DNA of 54,108 nucleotides, from the NCBI RefSeq assembly GCF_000170835.1, contig NZ_ABCP01000025.1:1-54108 (forward strand), written 5' to 3'. The stretch comes from Marinobacter algicola DG893. Lineage in GTDB: Bacteria > Pseudomonadota > Gammaproteobacteria > Pseudomonadales > Oleiphilaceae. Position 1 is the stretch's first letter; each line of letters starts with the position of its first letter. Both the position numbers and the translations under genes were made by a program. The notes beneath the pieces are model-generated. The model was not told the DNA's origin. It saw nothing but the letters and a program-made list of their open reading frames with translations, and made no database searches. Positions 24,595 through 32,437 of this stretch are shown one piece after another.

Positions 24595-25233
24595 ATGTCC
24601 GTTAGTTCCACCCCACTCAAAACAAATTACCACCATGGCGACCTGCCCCAACAGGCGCACCAGTTAGCCCTGGAAATTCTGCGTGAACATGGCGATGCAG
24701 CCATCAGTCTGCGAGCCCTGGCCAAGCAAATCGGGGTCAGTGCCCCTGCGCTGTACCGACATTTCATTGACCGGGACAGCCTGCTCGCAGAACTGGCCGT
24801 GACCGGCTTCGAGGCCCTGCGGGCACGACTGCTCGCCGTCGATCAAAGCGACCCCAGGCGGGCACTGATTGATATCGGCCTGGTTTACGTATCGTTCGCC
24901 CGGGACGAACCCAACCTGTACCGGCTGATGTTTGGCGGGCGGGTGCTGCCCAAAGGTATTCATCCGCGCCTGGACATAGCCGGAAAGGGAGCCTTCCAGG
25001 TCCTGGAAGACACCATTGCGCAAGCCCAGGCCGCCGGTTACGTCAAACCCATTTCGTTGTCACTGATGACAGCCGCCGCCTGGTCCCTGGTGCACGGCCT
25101 GTCCCAGCTGTCTATCGACGGGCACCTGCCCAGCACGAAGGCGGAACCTCACCTGACCCAAGGTGTTGTCACACTCCTGCTCGATGGCTCAATTGCCGAA
25201 AACAAACAACACAAAAAGGACACCACATCATGA
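24595..25233 (+). CDS. TetR-family transcriptional regulator
   Basis: A 212-residue TetR regulator. The DNA-binding domain contains the helix-turn-helix SLRALAKQIGVSAPALYRHFIDRDSLL around residues 42-68; the rest is the ligand-binding helical domain (TetR_C type). No Shine-Dalgarno sequence stands between the operator and the ATG, so the message may be leaderless or the start could be slightly later. The stop overlaps the next gene's ATG (ATGA), so it is co-expressed with the oxidoreductase, which the regulator probably controls. Confidence 0.9.
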   Translation: MSVSSTPLKTNYHHGDLPQQAHQLALEILREHGDAAISLRALAKQIGVSAPALYRHFIDRDSLLAELAVTGFEALRARLLAVDQSDPRRALIDIGLVYVSFARDEPNLYRLMFGGRVLPKGIHPRLDIAGKGAFQVLEDTIAQAQAAGYVKPISLSLMTAAAWSLVHGLSQLSIDGHLPSTKAEPHLTQGVVTLLLDGSIAENKQHKKDTTS

Positions 25234-26855
25234 GTAGCCCCAAACCCAGTACTATCCGTGTCGGTCGCCGTTATCGCGCCAATCGTCTTGACGGCCCTTA
25301 CGACGCCATTGTCATCGGCTCTGGTATTGGCGGGCTGACCACCGCCGCCTGCATGAGCAAAATGGGTAAAAAAGTGGTGGTGTTCGAGCAGCATTACACC
25401 GCTGGGGGCTTTACCCACAGCTACGATCGCAACGGCTATGAGTGGGACGTGGGGGTACACTACATAGGCGATGTGGGCGCGGACCACACCCTGAGCAAAC
25501 GCCTGTTCGACCACATCACCGACGGCCAGTTGAAGTGGGCGCCCATGGACAGCCACTTTGACCGCATCTTTATTGGTAATCGCCACGTGGATCTTGTCGC
25601 CGGCCCGGACGCGTTCAAGGCCGAGCTGAAGAAGGAATTTCCCGGCGAGGAACAGGCCATCGACACCTATCTGGGTTATCTGCGGCAAGTGGCCAAAGCC
25701 ATGCCGGGGCTGGTGATCGGCAAAGTACTTCCGGACCTGGCCGCCGGGCCATTGCGCAAGCTGGTCGACCGCACAGCACCCGCATTCCTCAACAAGCCCA
25801 CACGAGAAGTTCTGGAAGACCTGACCAACAATCAGGAACTGATCGCGGTGCTTACCGGCCAATGGGGCGACAACGGCCTGCCACCCGCAGAATCCAGTTT
25901 CATCATCCACGCCCTGATTGCCCGCCACTACCTGTACGGCGGCTACTACCCTATCGGCGGTGCCTCGGAAATGGCGAAGACCATTATTCCAGTCATCCAG
26001 CAGAGCGGCGGGGAAGTGTTCACCTACGCCGACGTGAAAGAAATCCTGATCGAAAAAGGCAAAGCCGTGGGTGTGCGCATGGCAGACGGGGAAGACGTTC
26101 GTGCCCCGCTGGTGATCAGCAATGCCGGCGTGTTCAACACCTTCGACAAACTGCTGCCGGAAACCGCGCCCCACCGGGACTATTACCAGGACAAGCTGAA
26201 AACCGTGGAACGTTCCATGGCCAGCAACTGCCTGTACATCGGCCTGGAAGATACCGCCGAGAACCTGAAATTGCCGAAAACCAACTACTGGATCTATCCG
26301 GGCACCAACTATGAGAAGCAGGTCAGCGACTTTGTGGCCTCGCCGGATGAACACGACATTCCGCTGACGTACATCTCGTTCCCGTCCGCCAAAGACCCAA
26401 GCTTTGCCGAGCGCTACCCCGGCCGCGCCACGATCGAGATCGTCGCCCCCGGGCCTTACGACTGGTACGAAGACTGGGCCGACGAGACCTGGGGCAAGCG
26501 TGGCGACGAGTACGAAGCCAAGAAGGAAGCTTACGCCCAGCGGCTACTGGCCAAGCTGTATGAGAAGTTCCCGCACCTGGAAGGCAAGGTGGATTACTAC
26601 GAGCTGTCGACGCCGCTGTCCACCGACTATTTCTGCCGCTACAGCAAGGGCGAGATCTACGGCCTGAACCACACGCCAAGCCGCTTCGAGCAAGACTGGC
26701 TTAAGCCCAAAACCCGCATTCCCGGCCTGTACCTGACCGGCCAGGACGTGATGACCTGCGGCGTGGCCGGGGCGATGATCGGTGGATTACTGGCGACCGT
26801 GGCGGTCAGTGGCCTGAAGGGGTTGCCATTGGCTAAGAGGATGTTTGTAGGGTAA
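25230..26855 (+). CDS. FAD-dependent phytoene desaturase/retinol saturase-like oxidoreductase
   Basis: A 541-residue flavoprotein with the dinucleotide-binding motif AIVIGSGIGGLTTAACMSKMGKKVVVFEQH near residue 26 and the C-terminal FAD motif GLYLTGQDVMTCGVAGAMIGG near residue 495. The order matches the CrtI/RetSat group of desaturases and all-trans-retinol 13,14-reductase-like enzymes. The substrate is a hydrophobic polyene or lipid in relatives; here it is not known. Co-transcription with a TetR regulator and absence of carotenoid genes nearby argue for lipid or hydrophobic compound modification rather than carotenoid synthesis. Confidence 0.88.
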   Translation: MSSPKPSTIRVGRRYRANRLDGPYDAIVIGSGIGGLTTAACMSKMGKKVVVFEQHYTAGGFTHSYDRNGYEWDVGVHYIGDVGADHTLSKRLFDHITDGQLKWAPMDSHFDRIFIGNRHVDLVAGPDAFKAELKKEFPGEEQAIDTYLGYLRQVAKAMPGLVIGKVLPDLAAGPLRKLVDRTAPAFLNKPTREVLEDLTNNQELIAVLTGQWGDNGLPPAESSFIIHALIARHYLYGGYYPIGGASEMAKTIIPVIQQSGGEVFTYADVKEILIEKGKAVGVRMADGEDVRAPLVISNAGVFNTFDKLLPETAPHRDYYQDKLKTVERSMASNCLYIGLEDTAENLKLPKTNYWIYPGTNYEKQVSDFVASPDEHDIPLTYISFPSAKDPSFAERYPGRATIEIVAPGPYDWYEDWADETWGKRGDEYEAKKEAYAQRLLAKLYEKFPHLEGKVDYYELSTPLSTDYFCRYSKGEIYGLNHTPSRFEQDWLKPKTRIPGLYLTGQDVMTCGVAGAMIGGLLATVAVSGLKGLPLAKRMFVG

Positions 26856-26859
26856 GTCC

Positions 26860-27816
26860 TCACTTACAACATTCCAGCAACCGCGTGGCATGTTCCCGTA
26901 ACGCATCCTTGAGCCCATCCGGCTTGAGGATGGTGAACCGGAACGGGAGCTGTGCCAGCCACCAGGAAAACCACTCGAAGCTGTCAGTCTGAGTGGTCAG
27001 CAGCAGGCCATCTTCACGCTGTTCGAATCCCTCCGCACAGGAGGAATGAAAACCAAACACGGCTGAGGCCGACTCACGGTCCGTATGGAGCACCAGCGAC
27101 ACCTCGTGGGTGCGCCCCCAGGACAGGAAGCTCTCACTCAGGAAATCCGCCGCATCAAAATCCGGTGGCCGCTGAAAAGTGGCCGTTAACAGGTGGACAT
27201 GGCTGATGCGGTCCAGCCGGAACGAGCGCATGGCCTGGCGGAGATGACAAAAGCCTGTGAGATACCAGCGCCCCTGACGGAACACCAGGCCGTAGGGATC
27301 CACGCTGCGGTCGATTCCGCCATGCTCCGGGGAGTGGTAGGTAAACCCCACCGAGCGCATCGCTTCCGTGGCAACGGTCAGGTTTTGCAGAGCACGGTCG
27401 TCCAGGCTGGGCTCGCCCCGCGGCAGGATCACCCGGGTGGTGTCGCTGACGCCGCGTACCCGTTTTTTCAGGTCGGCCGGCATCACCCGTTCCAGCTTCG
27501 CCTGTACGCTGGCAATGGCCGGCGCTGCATCCGCCAGCCCAAGCTGCCGGGCCGCCAGCAGCCCAAGGGAGACGGCCAGGGTTTCCTCGTCGGTGAACAT
27601 CATCGGTGGCAACTTGAAGCCGGCCACCAGCCGGTAACCACCGTAGCGCCCCTGCTCGGTCATCACCGGAATGCCCAGTTCTTCAAGCACCGTGATGTAG
27701 CGTCGGATGGTTCGTCGATCCACACCCAGCCGCTCCGCCAGTTCGGCACCGCCGATCTGGCCGTGGGTCTGCAACAACTCCAGCACGGTTAACACACGCG
27801 TCGTGGGACCAGACAT
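26860..27816 (-). CDS. WYL-domain transcriptional regulator (YafY type)
   Basis: A 318-residue regulator with an N-terminal HTH_11 winged helix (TRVLTVLELLQTHGQIGGAELAERLGVDRRTIRRYITVLEELG) and a C-terminal WYL domain (YGLVFRQGRWYLTGFC with the RSFRLDRI follow-up), then a WCX-like segment. Such proteins sense nucleic acid or small ligands. It is divergent from a glutathione S-transferase gene across 150 bp, which is a common pairing of this regulator type with a detoxification enzyme. Confidence 0.93.
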   Translation of the reverse strand: MSGPTTRVLTVLELLQTHGQIGGAELAERLGVDRRTIRRYITVLEELGIPVMTEQGRYGGYRLVAGFKLPPMMFTDEETLAVSLGLLAARQLGLADAAPAIASVQAKLERVMPADLKKRVRGVSDTTRVILPRGEPSLDDRALQNLTVATEAMRSVGFTYHSPEHGGIDRSVDPYGLVFRQGRWYLTGFCHLRQAMRSFRLDRISHVHLLTATFQRPPDFDAADFLSESFLSWGRTHEVSLVLHTDRESASAVFGFHSSCAEGFEQREDGLLLTTQTDSFEWFSWWLAQLPFRFTILKPDGLKDALREHATRLLECCK

Positions 27817-27966
27817 CGTAGCCTTCCTCCTGGCAGCTTTTCGGCTTTTCTACATTAAAAATGCATCTTCCCATTTATCTAGGACAGATATTCGCCTAAT
27901 TCCACATTAATCTGATCTCGCAGTAACCCATACCCTTGAAAAAACAGGCTCGAAAAGGAGATCAGC

Positions 27967-28602
27967 ATGTCAGAACTCACCTTTTACACCCACCCCATGT
28001 CACGTGGCCGCGTTGTACGCTGGATGTTGGAAGAAGTCGGTATTCCCTATACGGTAGAGACGATGGATTTCGGCCCGGACATGAAAACCCCGGAATACCT
28101 GGCCATCAACCCGATGGGCAAGGTGCCCGCCATCAAACACGGCAGCACCATCGTGACTGAAGTGGCGGCCATCTGCGCTTACCTGACGGACCAGTTCCCG
28201 GACAGGAAGCTTGCCCCGCCGTCAGGCTCTGCGGAACGTGGCGCCTATTACCGCTGGCTGTTCTTCATGGCAGGCCCCTTCGAGATGGCCACCAGCGCGC
28301 TGGCGTATGGGTGGAAGGTCGACAGCAGCAACGTGCAGGCCATCGGTTGCGGTCGGGTGGAAGACAGTATCAACACGCTGGAAAAAGTGCTGGGCAAGAG
28401 CCCCTACATTTGCGGAGATACGTTTACCGCAGCGGATGTGCTGGTCAGCAGCTACCTGTGGTGGGAAACCATGCAGAAGAACATTCCACCCAACAAGGTA
28501 TTCCAGGAGTACATCCAGCGCACGGAGAGCCGGCCAGCGGCCAAACGTGCCAATGAACTGGATGATGCTTTGGCAGAAACGATGAAGGCGGTCGAAGCCT
28601 GA
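27967..28602 (+). CDS. Glutathione S-transferase
   Basis: A 211-residue glutathione transferase with the thioredoxin-like N-terminal domain (LTFYTHPMSRGRVVRWMLEEVGIPY, NPMGKVPAIKHGSTIVTEVAAICAYL) and the all-helical C-terminal domain (TFTAADVLVSSYLWWE). The conserved proline of NPMGKVPA and the EVAAI/T-type glutathione-binding region are intact. It conjugates glutathione to electrophilic compounds. AAAAGGAGATCAGC precedes the ATG. The divergent WYL regulator probably controls it. Confidence 0.92.
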   Translation: MSELTFYTHPMSRGRVVRWMLEEVGIPYTVETMDFGPDMKTPEYLAINPMGKVPAIKHGSTIVTEVAAICAYLTDQFPDRKLAPPSGSAERGAYYRWLFFMAGPFEMATSALAYGWKVDSSNVQAIGCGRVEDSINTLEKVLGKSPYICGDTFTAADVLVSSYLWWETMQKNIPPNKVFQEYIQRTESRPAAKRANELDDALAETMKAVEA

Positions 28603-28605
28603 AAA

Positions 28606-29523
28606 TCAGCCTGCAGTAGCCGGCGATACCGGGCACAATCCGCCAGGTACGTTCAGTACCCAATCGCGAATGGCCAGTATCGTCGGGTCCTGCCGGCGGC
28701 TTTCCGGGTACACCAGGTAGAACGGCTTACCTTCAAGCTCCGGGCCGAAGGGCTGCACCAGCCGTCCTTCGGCCAACTCATCCTCAATCAACGGCCGGCT
28801 CATCAGTGCTACGCCCTGGGCACCCACGGCAGCGGAAATGGTGTGGGTCTCATCCGAAAACACCAATCCGGCACTCACATCCAGCCCAGATAGCCCCGCC
28901 TGCTTTTGCCAGCCCGCCCAGTTTACCGGGCTCACCGATACTCCCTGCGGCCGGAAGTGGATCAGCGGATGATTCGGTAAATCCTCCATTCTCGTCAGCC
29001 CAAGAAGGGGGCTGCAGGCCGGAATAAAGGTGTTATCAAACAGCTTCTCAGCGACAAGGCCCGGCCAGTGCCCATCCCCATAGCGAATGGCAAGATCCGC
29101 CGTCACCCCGTCCAGGGCCACGGCTTCGTGTGATGCATGGATGCGCAGGTCAATATTCGGATGGCTGTCCCGCAACATGCACACCCAGGACAACAGCCAA
29201 CGCACCGCGACCGCTGGCGTGGTGGACAAGGTCACCGCCTGGCGCGACGGTACGGTTTTCAAGCGCTCAATGGCGTTGCCGATGTTGTCGAAGGCGATTC
29301 CCAGCACCTCCTGTAAATCCCGTCCTTTAGGCGTCAGCACCAGTTGCCGGGGTTTGCGGACGAACAGCTCTACCCCGAGCGCATCCTCAAGCCCGCGAAT
29401 CTGATGGCTGATAGCCGTGGCGGTCACCGAAAGTTCCTTGGCAGCCTGTTTGGCACTCTCATGGCGAGCAGCCGCCTCGAAGGCTCGTAAGGCAGATAGC
29501 GAAGGCAGGCGGCGGGGATTCAT
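28606..29523 (-). CDS. LysR-family transcriptional regulator (GcvA-like)
   Basis: A 305-residue LysR regulator, GcvA-like in its opening RRLPSLSALRAFEAAARHESAKQAAKELSVTATAISHQIRGLEDALGVELFVR and in its effector domain. The start at 29523 fits the family opening and would give a weak GAGG site 13 bases upstream; a nine-residue longer version begins at 29550. It is divergent from the azoreductase gene over about 120 bp of AT-rich DNA, and the two probably form one regulatory unit that responds to quinone or azo compounds. Confidence 0.9.
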   Translation of the reverse strand: MNPRRLPSLSALRAFEAAARHESAKQAAKELSVTATAISHQIRGLEDALGVELFVRKPRQLVLTPKGRDLQEVLGIAFDNIGNAIERLKTVPSRQAVTLSTTPAVAVRWLLSWVCMLRDSHPNIDLRIHASHEAVALDGVTADLAIRYGDGHWPGLVAEKLFDNTFIPACSPLLGLTRMEDLPNHPLIHFRPQGVSVSPVNWAGWQKQAGLSGLDVSAGLVFSDETHTISAAVGAQGVALMSRPLIEDELAEGRLVQPFGPELEGKPFYLVYPESRRQDPTILAIRDWVLNVPGGLCPVSPATAG

Positions 29524-29645
29524 GGATGAGCACACCTCATCTATAGGCAAAAAAAATCATCGTTTGTGAGGCTTAAAGTATGGATTTAGGCTTAATTAGC
29601 TGTCAACCACAGATGAATTAATCTCACAACAGACTGGAGCCTGAT

Positions 29646-30353
29646 ATGACTCACATCCTGCAACTCGACGCCTCTGCCCGCCCTGGCCGCGCAGGTATCC
29701 ATGAACACGGATCCCACAGCCGCAGCCTGACACACCGGTTCGTTTCCCGGTGGCAGGCCCAACGCCCCGGCGATACGGTGACCTACCGTGATATCGGTGG
29801 CACGCCACCATCCTTCATTGATCAGCAATGGATACAGGCGGCCTTCACTCCGCCCGAAAAGCACGAGCCCTGGATGAGCGACACACTGGCGGAAAGCGAC
29901 CAACTGATCGATGAACTGGTCGCCGCGGACATCCTGCTCATTGGCGCGCCGCTCTACAATTTCGGCATGCCCGCGGCTCTGAAAGCCTGGGTGGACCAAA
30001 TCGTTCGCATGGGCCGGACCGTGGAGTATGATCCATCCACCCCAGAAGCGCCTTTCACAGCACTGCTGGCAGACCGCCCCCGCCATGCGATTATCCTGTC
30101 TTCCCGCGGCGGGGTTGGATTCGAACCGGGCGGGGAGTTGGCACATATGAATCATTTGGAGCCAGGCCTGACCACCGTGCTTGAGTTTATCGGTATTACC
30201 AGTGTGCACAGCATTGCTGTTGAAAATCAGGAGGAAGGCGGTGAAGTGTTGGCGGAATCTGTTGCGGAGGCGGAACGGCGGGTGGATGAATTGGTGGTGC
30301 AGTTGCAGAAGACGACAACTGTAAGTACCAAGAAGGTCCCTGTTTTTCAGTGA
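29646..30353 (+). CDS. azoR: FMN-dependent NADH-azoreductase (quinone reductase)
   Basis: A 235-residue flavodoxin-fold reductase. MTHILQLDASARPG..HGSHSRSLTHRFV is the FMN-binding opening, APLYNFGMPAALKAWVDQIVRMGRTVEYD is the family core near residue 101, and SSRGGVGFEPGG follows. It reduces quinones and azo compounds with NADH. It is a little longer than the common 200-residue forms because of a C-terminal tail, whose last part (about 20 residues) may have been altered by the deletion that created the glycosyltransferase remnant directly downstream. Confidence 0.88.
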   Translation: MTHILQLDASARPGRAGIHEHGSHSRSLTHRFVSRWQAQRPGDTVTYRDIGGTPPSFIDQQWIQAAFTPPEKHEPWMSDTLAESDQLIDELVAADILLIGAPLYNFGMPAALKAWVDQIVRMGRTVEYDPSTPEAPFTALLADRPRHAIILSSRGGVGFEPGGELAHMNHLEPGLTTVLEFIGITSVHSIAVENQEEGGEVLAESVAEAERRVDELVVQLQKTTTVSTKKVPVFQ

Positions 30354-30369
30354 CTCTGACGCTCAGCTG

Positions 30370-31264
30370 ATGCAGTCACCCGTGTGGCTGCCTCGGCCCC
30401 GCAAACCGCCTTTGACAAAAACCATGGCGGACATCCTTGCCCACCGTGGCTACGGAACCGTAGATGGCCTGACGTCTTTGATTCAGGCCTGGTCATCGCT
30501 TCTGGAGGTGACAGCACCAGATGTTGTCGTATGCGACTATGCGTCGCAACGAACAAAGAGTCATCGACAATATCAACGCGGCTGCAACACCTCTGGGCTT
30601 CCAACGCATTCGCCATTTCCCGGACATATTCAGTTATGACGCTGCCTATATAATCGAACTGCCAATGTTCGACCTCCATAGGCACCTTCGCACAGACGCA
30701 CAGTATGTTGGCCCGTCACCAAACGAGGCTATTTTCGAAACTGCCAACTGGGGCAATCGACCAGGTAAGCGAATATTTGTCTACCTGAAGCCTGGCCGCC
30801 CCAACGTCGACATCGTGCTGAACTTACTGAAAAACAGCAATGCAATCGTGCGCGGCTTTTTTCAAGGGGAACTACCAGCGGATCTGAAGTTCGACACCGA
30901 CGGCAATTTTCAACTATCAAATAAGCCAGTGAACGTCATGGAGTCGCTTAAAGACGCCGATGCTGCTGTTCTTCACGGTGGTATTGGTACGCTCTGCCAA
31001 GTGGTTCTCTCTGGCAAACCCGCTTTCACACTGCCCACCCAGATCGAACAGACCTTTAACTCTCGCCGCATCCGTGAAGTGGGCAATGGCGACTGGATTG
31101 CTCGAAAATCTGAAAACCTTGAAATACAGCAGCGCTTTCAGAATTTCATGACTAGCGACGCCATGGCACAACGAGCCAAGGCCTTGGCGGAGGAGAATGC
31201 CGAGTTCGGGGATGTGCCGTTTGTTGAAACCGTTTGTGATGGGATTGAGGGGATAAGTTTGTAG
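30370..31264 (+). pseudogene. Glycosyltransferase (MGT-like) remnant with internal deletion and 5' truncation
   Basis: Two out-of-frame halves read as one gene. The first, from 30355 and before 30540, gives QSPVWLPRPRKPPLTKTMAD and ends DVVVCDYA, a middle part of an activity resembling macrolide/UDP-glycosyltransferases. The second, from 30541, gives MRRNEQRVIDNINAAATPLG, then AAVLHGGIGTLCQVVLSGKP, the sugar-nucleotide-binding end of the same family, and stops at 31262. The N-terminal portion expected before residue 1 is absent because the azoreductase stops immediately upstream, and roughly 40-50 residues are missing at the junction. Confidence 0.8.
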
Positions 31265-31306
31265 TTGAAAGGCCCCCACCTTACAGACTCTCTCACTTAA
31301 CCGCGA

Positions 31307-31642
31307 TCAATCGCCACTCAGATCAATGCCCCGGCACCTCAGATCGGTCACACCACAGGCTACAAACAACGCCCCCATCTCCTGGGCAAATTTCGCCGCA
31401 TCCGGGCCTGCAACAAATTCAACCTGCATCGACTCTCCCTTCTGATCGTAGCTGCTCACCAGAAAGTACTCCCCGGGCCAGCGCTCAAGCACATCCTCCA
31501 ACTGCTCCGCCACCGCCTCACCAAACACGTCCATGCGGTCCTGGAATAAGGCGCCGGTTTCGCCACGGCTCAGTCCCTCAAAGATCGCTTTCCAACGTTC
31601 GGCGACGGATGACTTGAAAGAGAACTCAATGGACATACTCAC
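31307..31642 (-). CDS. Small protein downstream of candidate toxin-immunity genes
   Basis: A 111-residue, acidic, soluble-looking protein: MSMSIEFSFKSSVAERWKAIFEG, then FQDRMDVFGEAVAEQLEDVLERWPGEYFLVSSYDQKG, and a hydrophobic strand before VTDLRCRGIDLS. No known family was recognised. The GTG start at 31642 has AGAGGA 8 bases upstream; an ATG two codons later is also possible. It is the last of three minus-strand genes that follow the broken large protein, which makes it a candidate for a second immunity or accessory protein. Confidence 0.6.
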   Translation of the reverse strand: MSMSIEFSFKSSVAERWKAIFEGLSRGETGALFQDRMDVFGEAVAEQLEDVLERWPGEYFLVSSYDQKGESMQVEFVAGPDAAKFAQEMGALFVACGVTDLRCRGIDLSGD

Positions 31643-31660
31643 TTGATCGTCCTCTTAATA

Positions 31661-32437
31661 TTAGATGCGCTTCGCCTCTGCATAAAGGGAACGTAGGTCT
31701 GCCAGATCATCCGCATAATCCATCAGGATCTCCGTTAGACGTCGTGCGGCTTCGAATCGCTCATTACCGGATTCTGTCTGAGGTTGTTCAATTGAAAATT
31801 TCAGAATCGTTCTCAATCCGGCACGGGTTATATCGGGTTTGGCACTGCCATCGGACGTTTCACGCGGGATATCACTTCCGGCAATAAACGGAGCTGTATC
31901 AATGACAGGAAGCAAAGACTCAAAGTACCGTTCATTAAAACGGGCTATGCCTTGCTCTTTGGAATCCTTTGCCTTCAACCATTTCGACATTCGGTTAACG
32001 AGTTGCAGGAAAATTGCATTCTCCGTAATCGCAATTGTCCGATACTGACTTTCTTGATTTATCCGCAACGGAAACTTCCGGTCCTTGTCATAAACATCGC
32101 CAAAAGTCGTCTTGAAATAGTAATCCTGATCTTCGATACAAAAAAAATAGTCAGCAAGCTGGCCACAGAACATATTGTTTAGGGTCTTGACGTTCTGGTC
32201 AGTTACCGTTTCCTCAACTTCTTCATCAAATAGTCTTTGCCAACCGTCAAAAGTGGGTTCTGGATAAAAAAGAAACTTATCCAGAAAACTGAAGTTGCCG
32301 CAGTCAACCTTATCAAAAAAATAACTTTTGCAGTTCCTCAGGTTTTTCCGTGTCGCGCCATGCTTAGTCATAAGGGCTTCCAACAACTGCCACTGCTCCT
32401 TTCGATTCGTTTTTAGTACCCGAGAGTCTCTCCCCAT
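31661..32437 (-). CDS. Unrecognised protein, candidate immunity protein of the PD-(D/E)XK remnant
   Basis: A 258-residue soluble protein rich in aromatic and acidic residues (KSYFFDKVDCGNFSFLDKFLFYPEP, YFFCIEDQDYYFKTTFGDVYDKDRKF). I do not recognise its family. Its ATG overlaps the stop codon of the large remnant as TGATG, so translation was coupled, the usual layout of a polymorphic toxin and the immunity protein that neutralises it. Immunity function is inferred only from that position. Confidence 0.6.
   Translation of the reverse strand: MGRDSRVLKTNRKEQWQLLEALMTKHGATRKNLRNCKSYFFDKVDCGNFSFLDKFLFYPEPTFDGWQRLFDEEVEETVTDQNVKTLNNMFCGQLADYFFCIEDQDYYFKTTFGDVYDKDRKFPLRINQESQYRTIAITENAIFLQLVNRMSKWLKAKDSKEQGIARFNERYFESLLPVIDTAPFIAGSDIPRETSDGSAKPDITRAGLRTILKFSIEQPQTESGNERFEAARRLTEILMDYADDLADLRSLYAEAKRI

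Noticed and set aside
25230..26855. Carotenoid biosynthesis cluster
   Set aside because: Only one CrtI/RetSat-like gene is present, paired with TetR; no phytoene synthase, cyclase or GGPP synthase is in the window.
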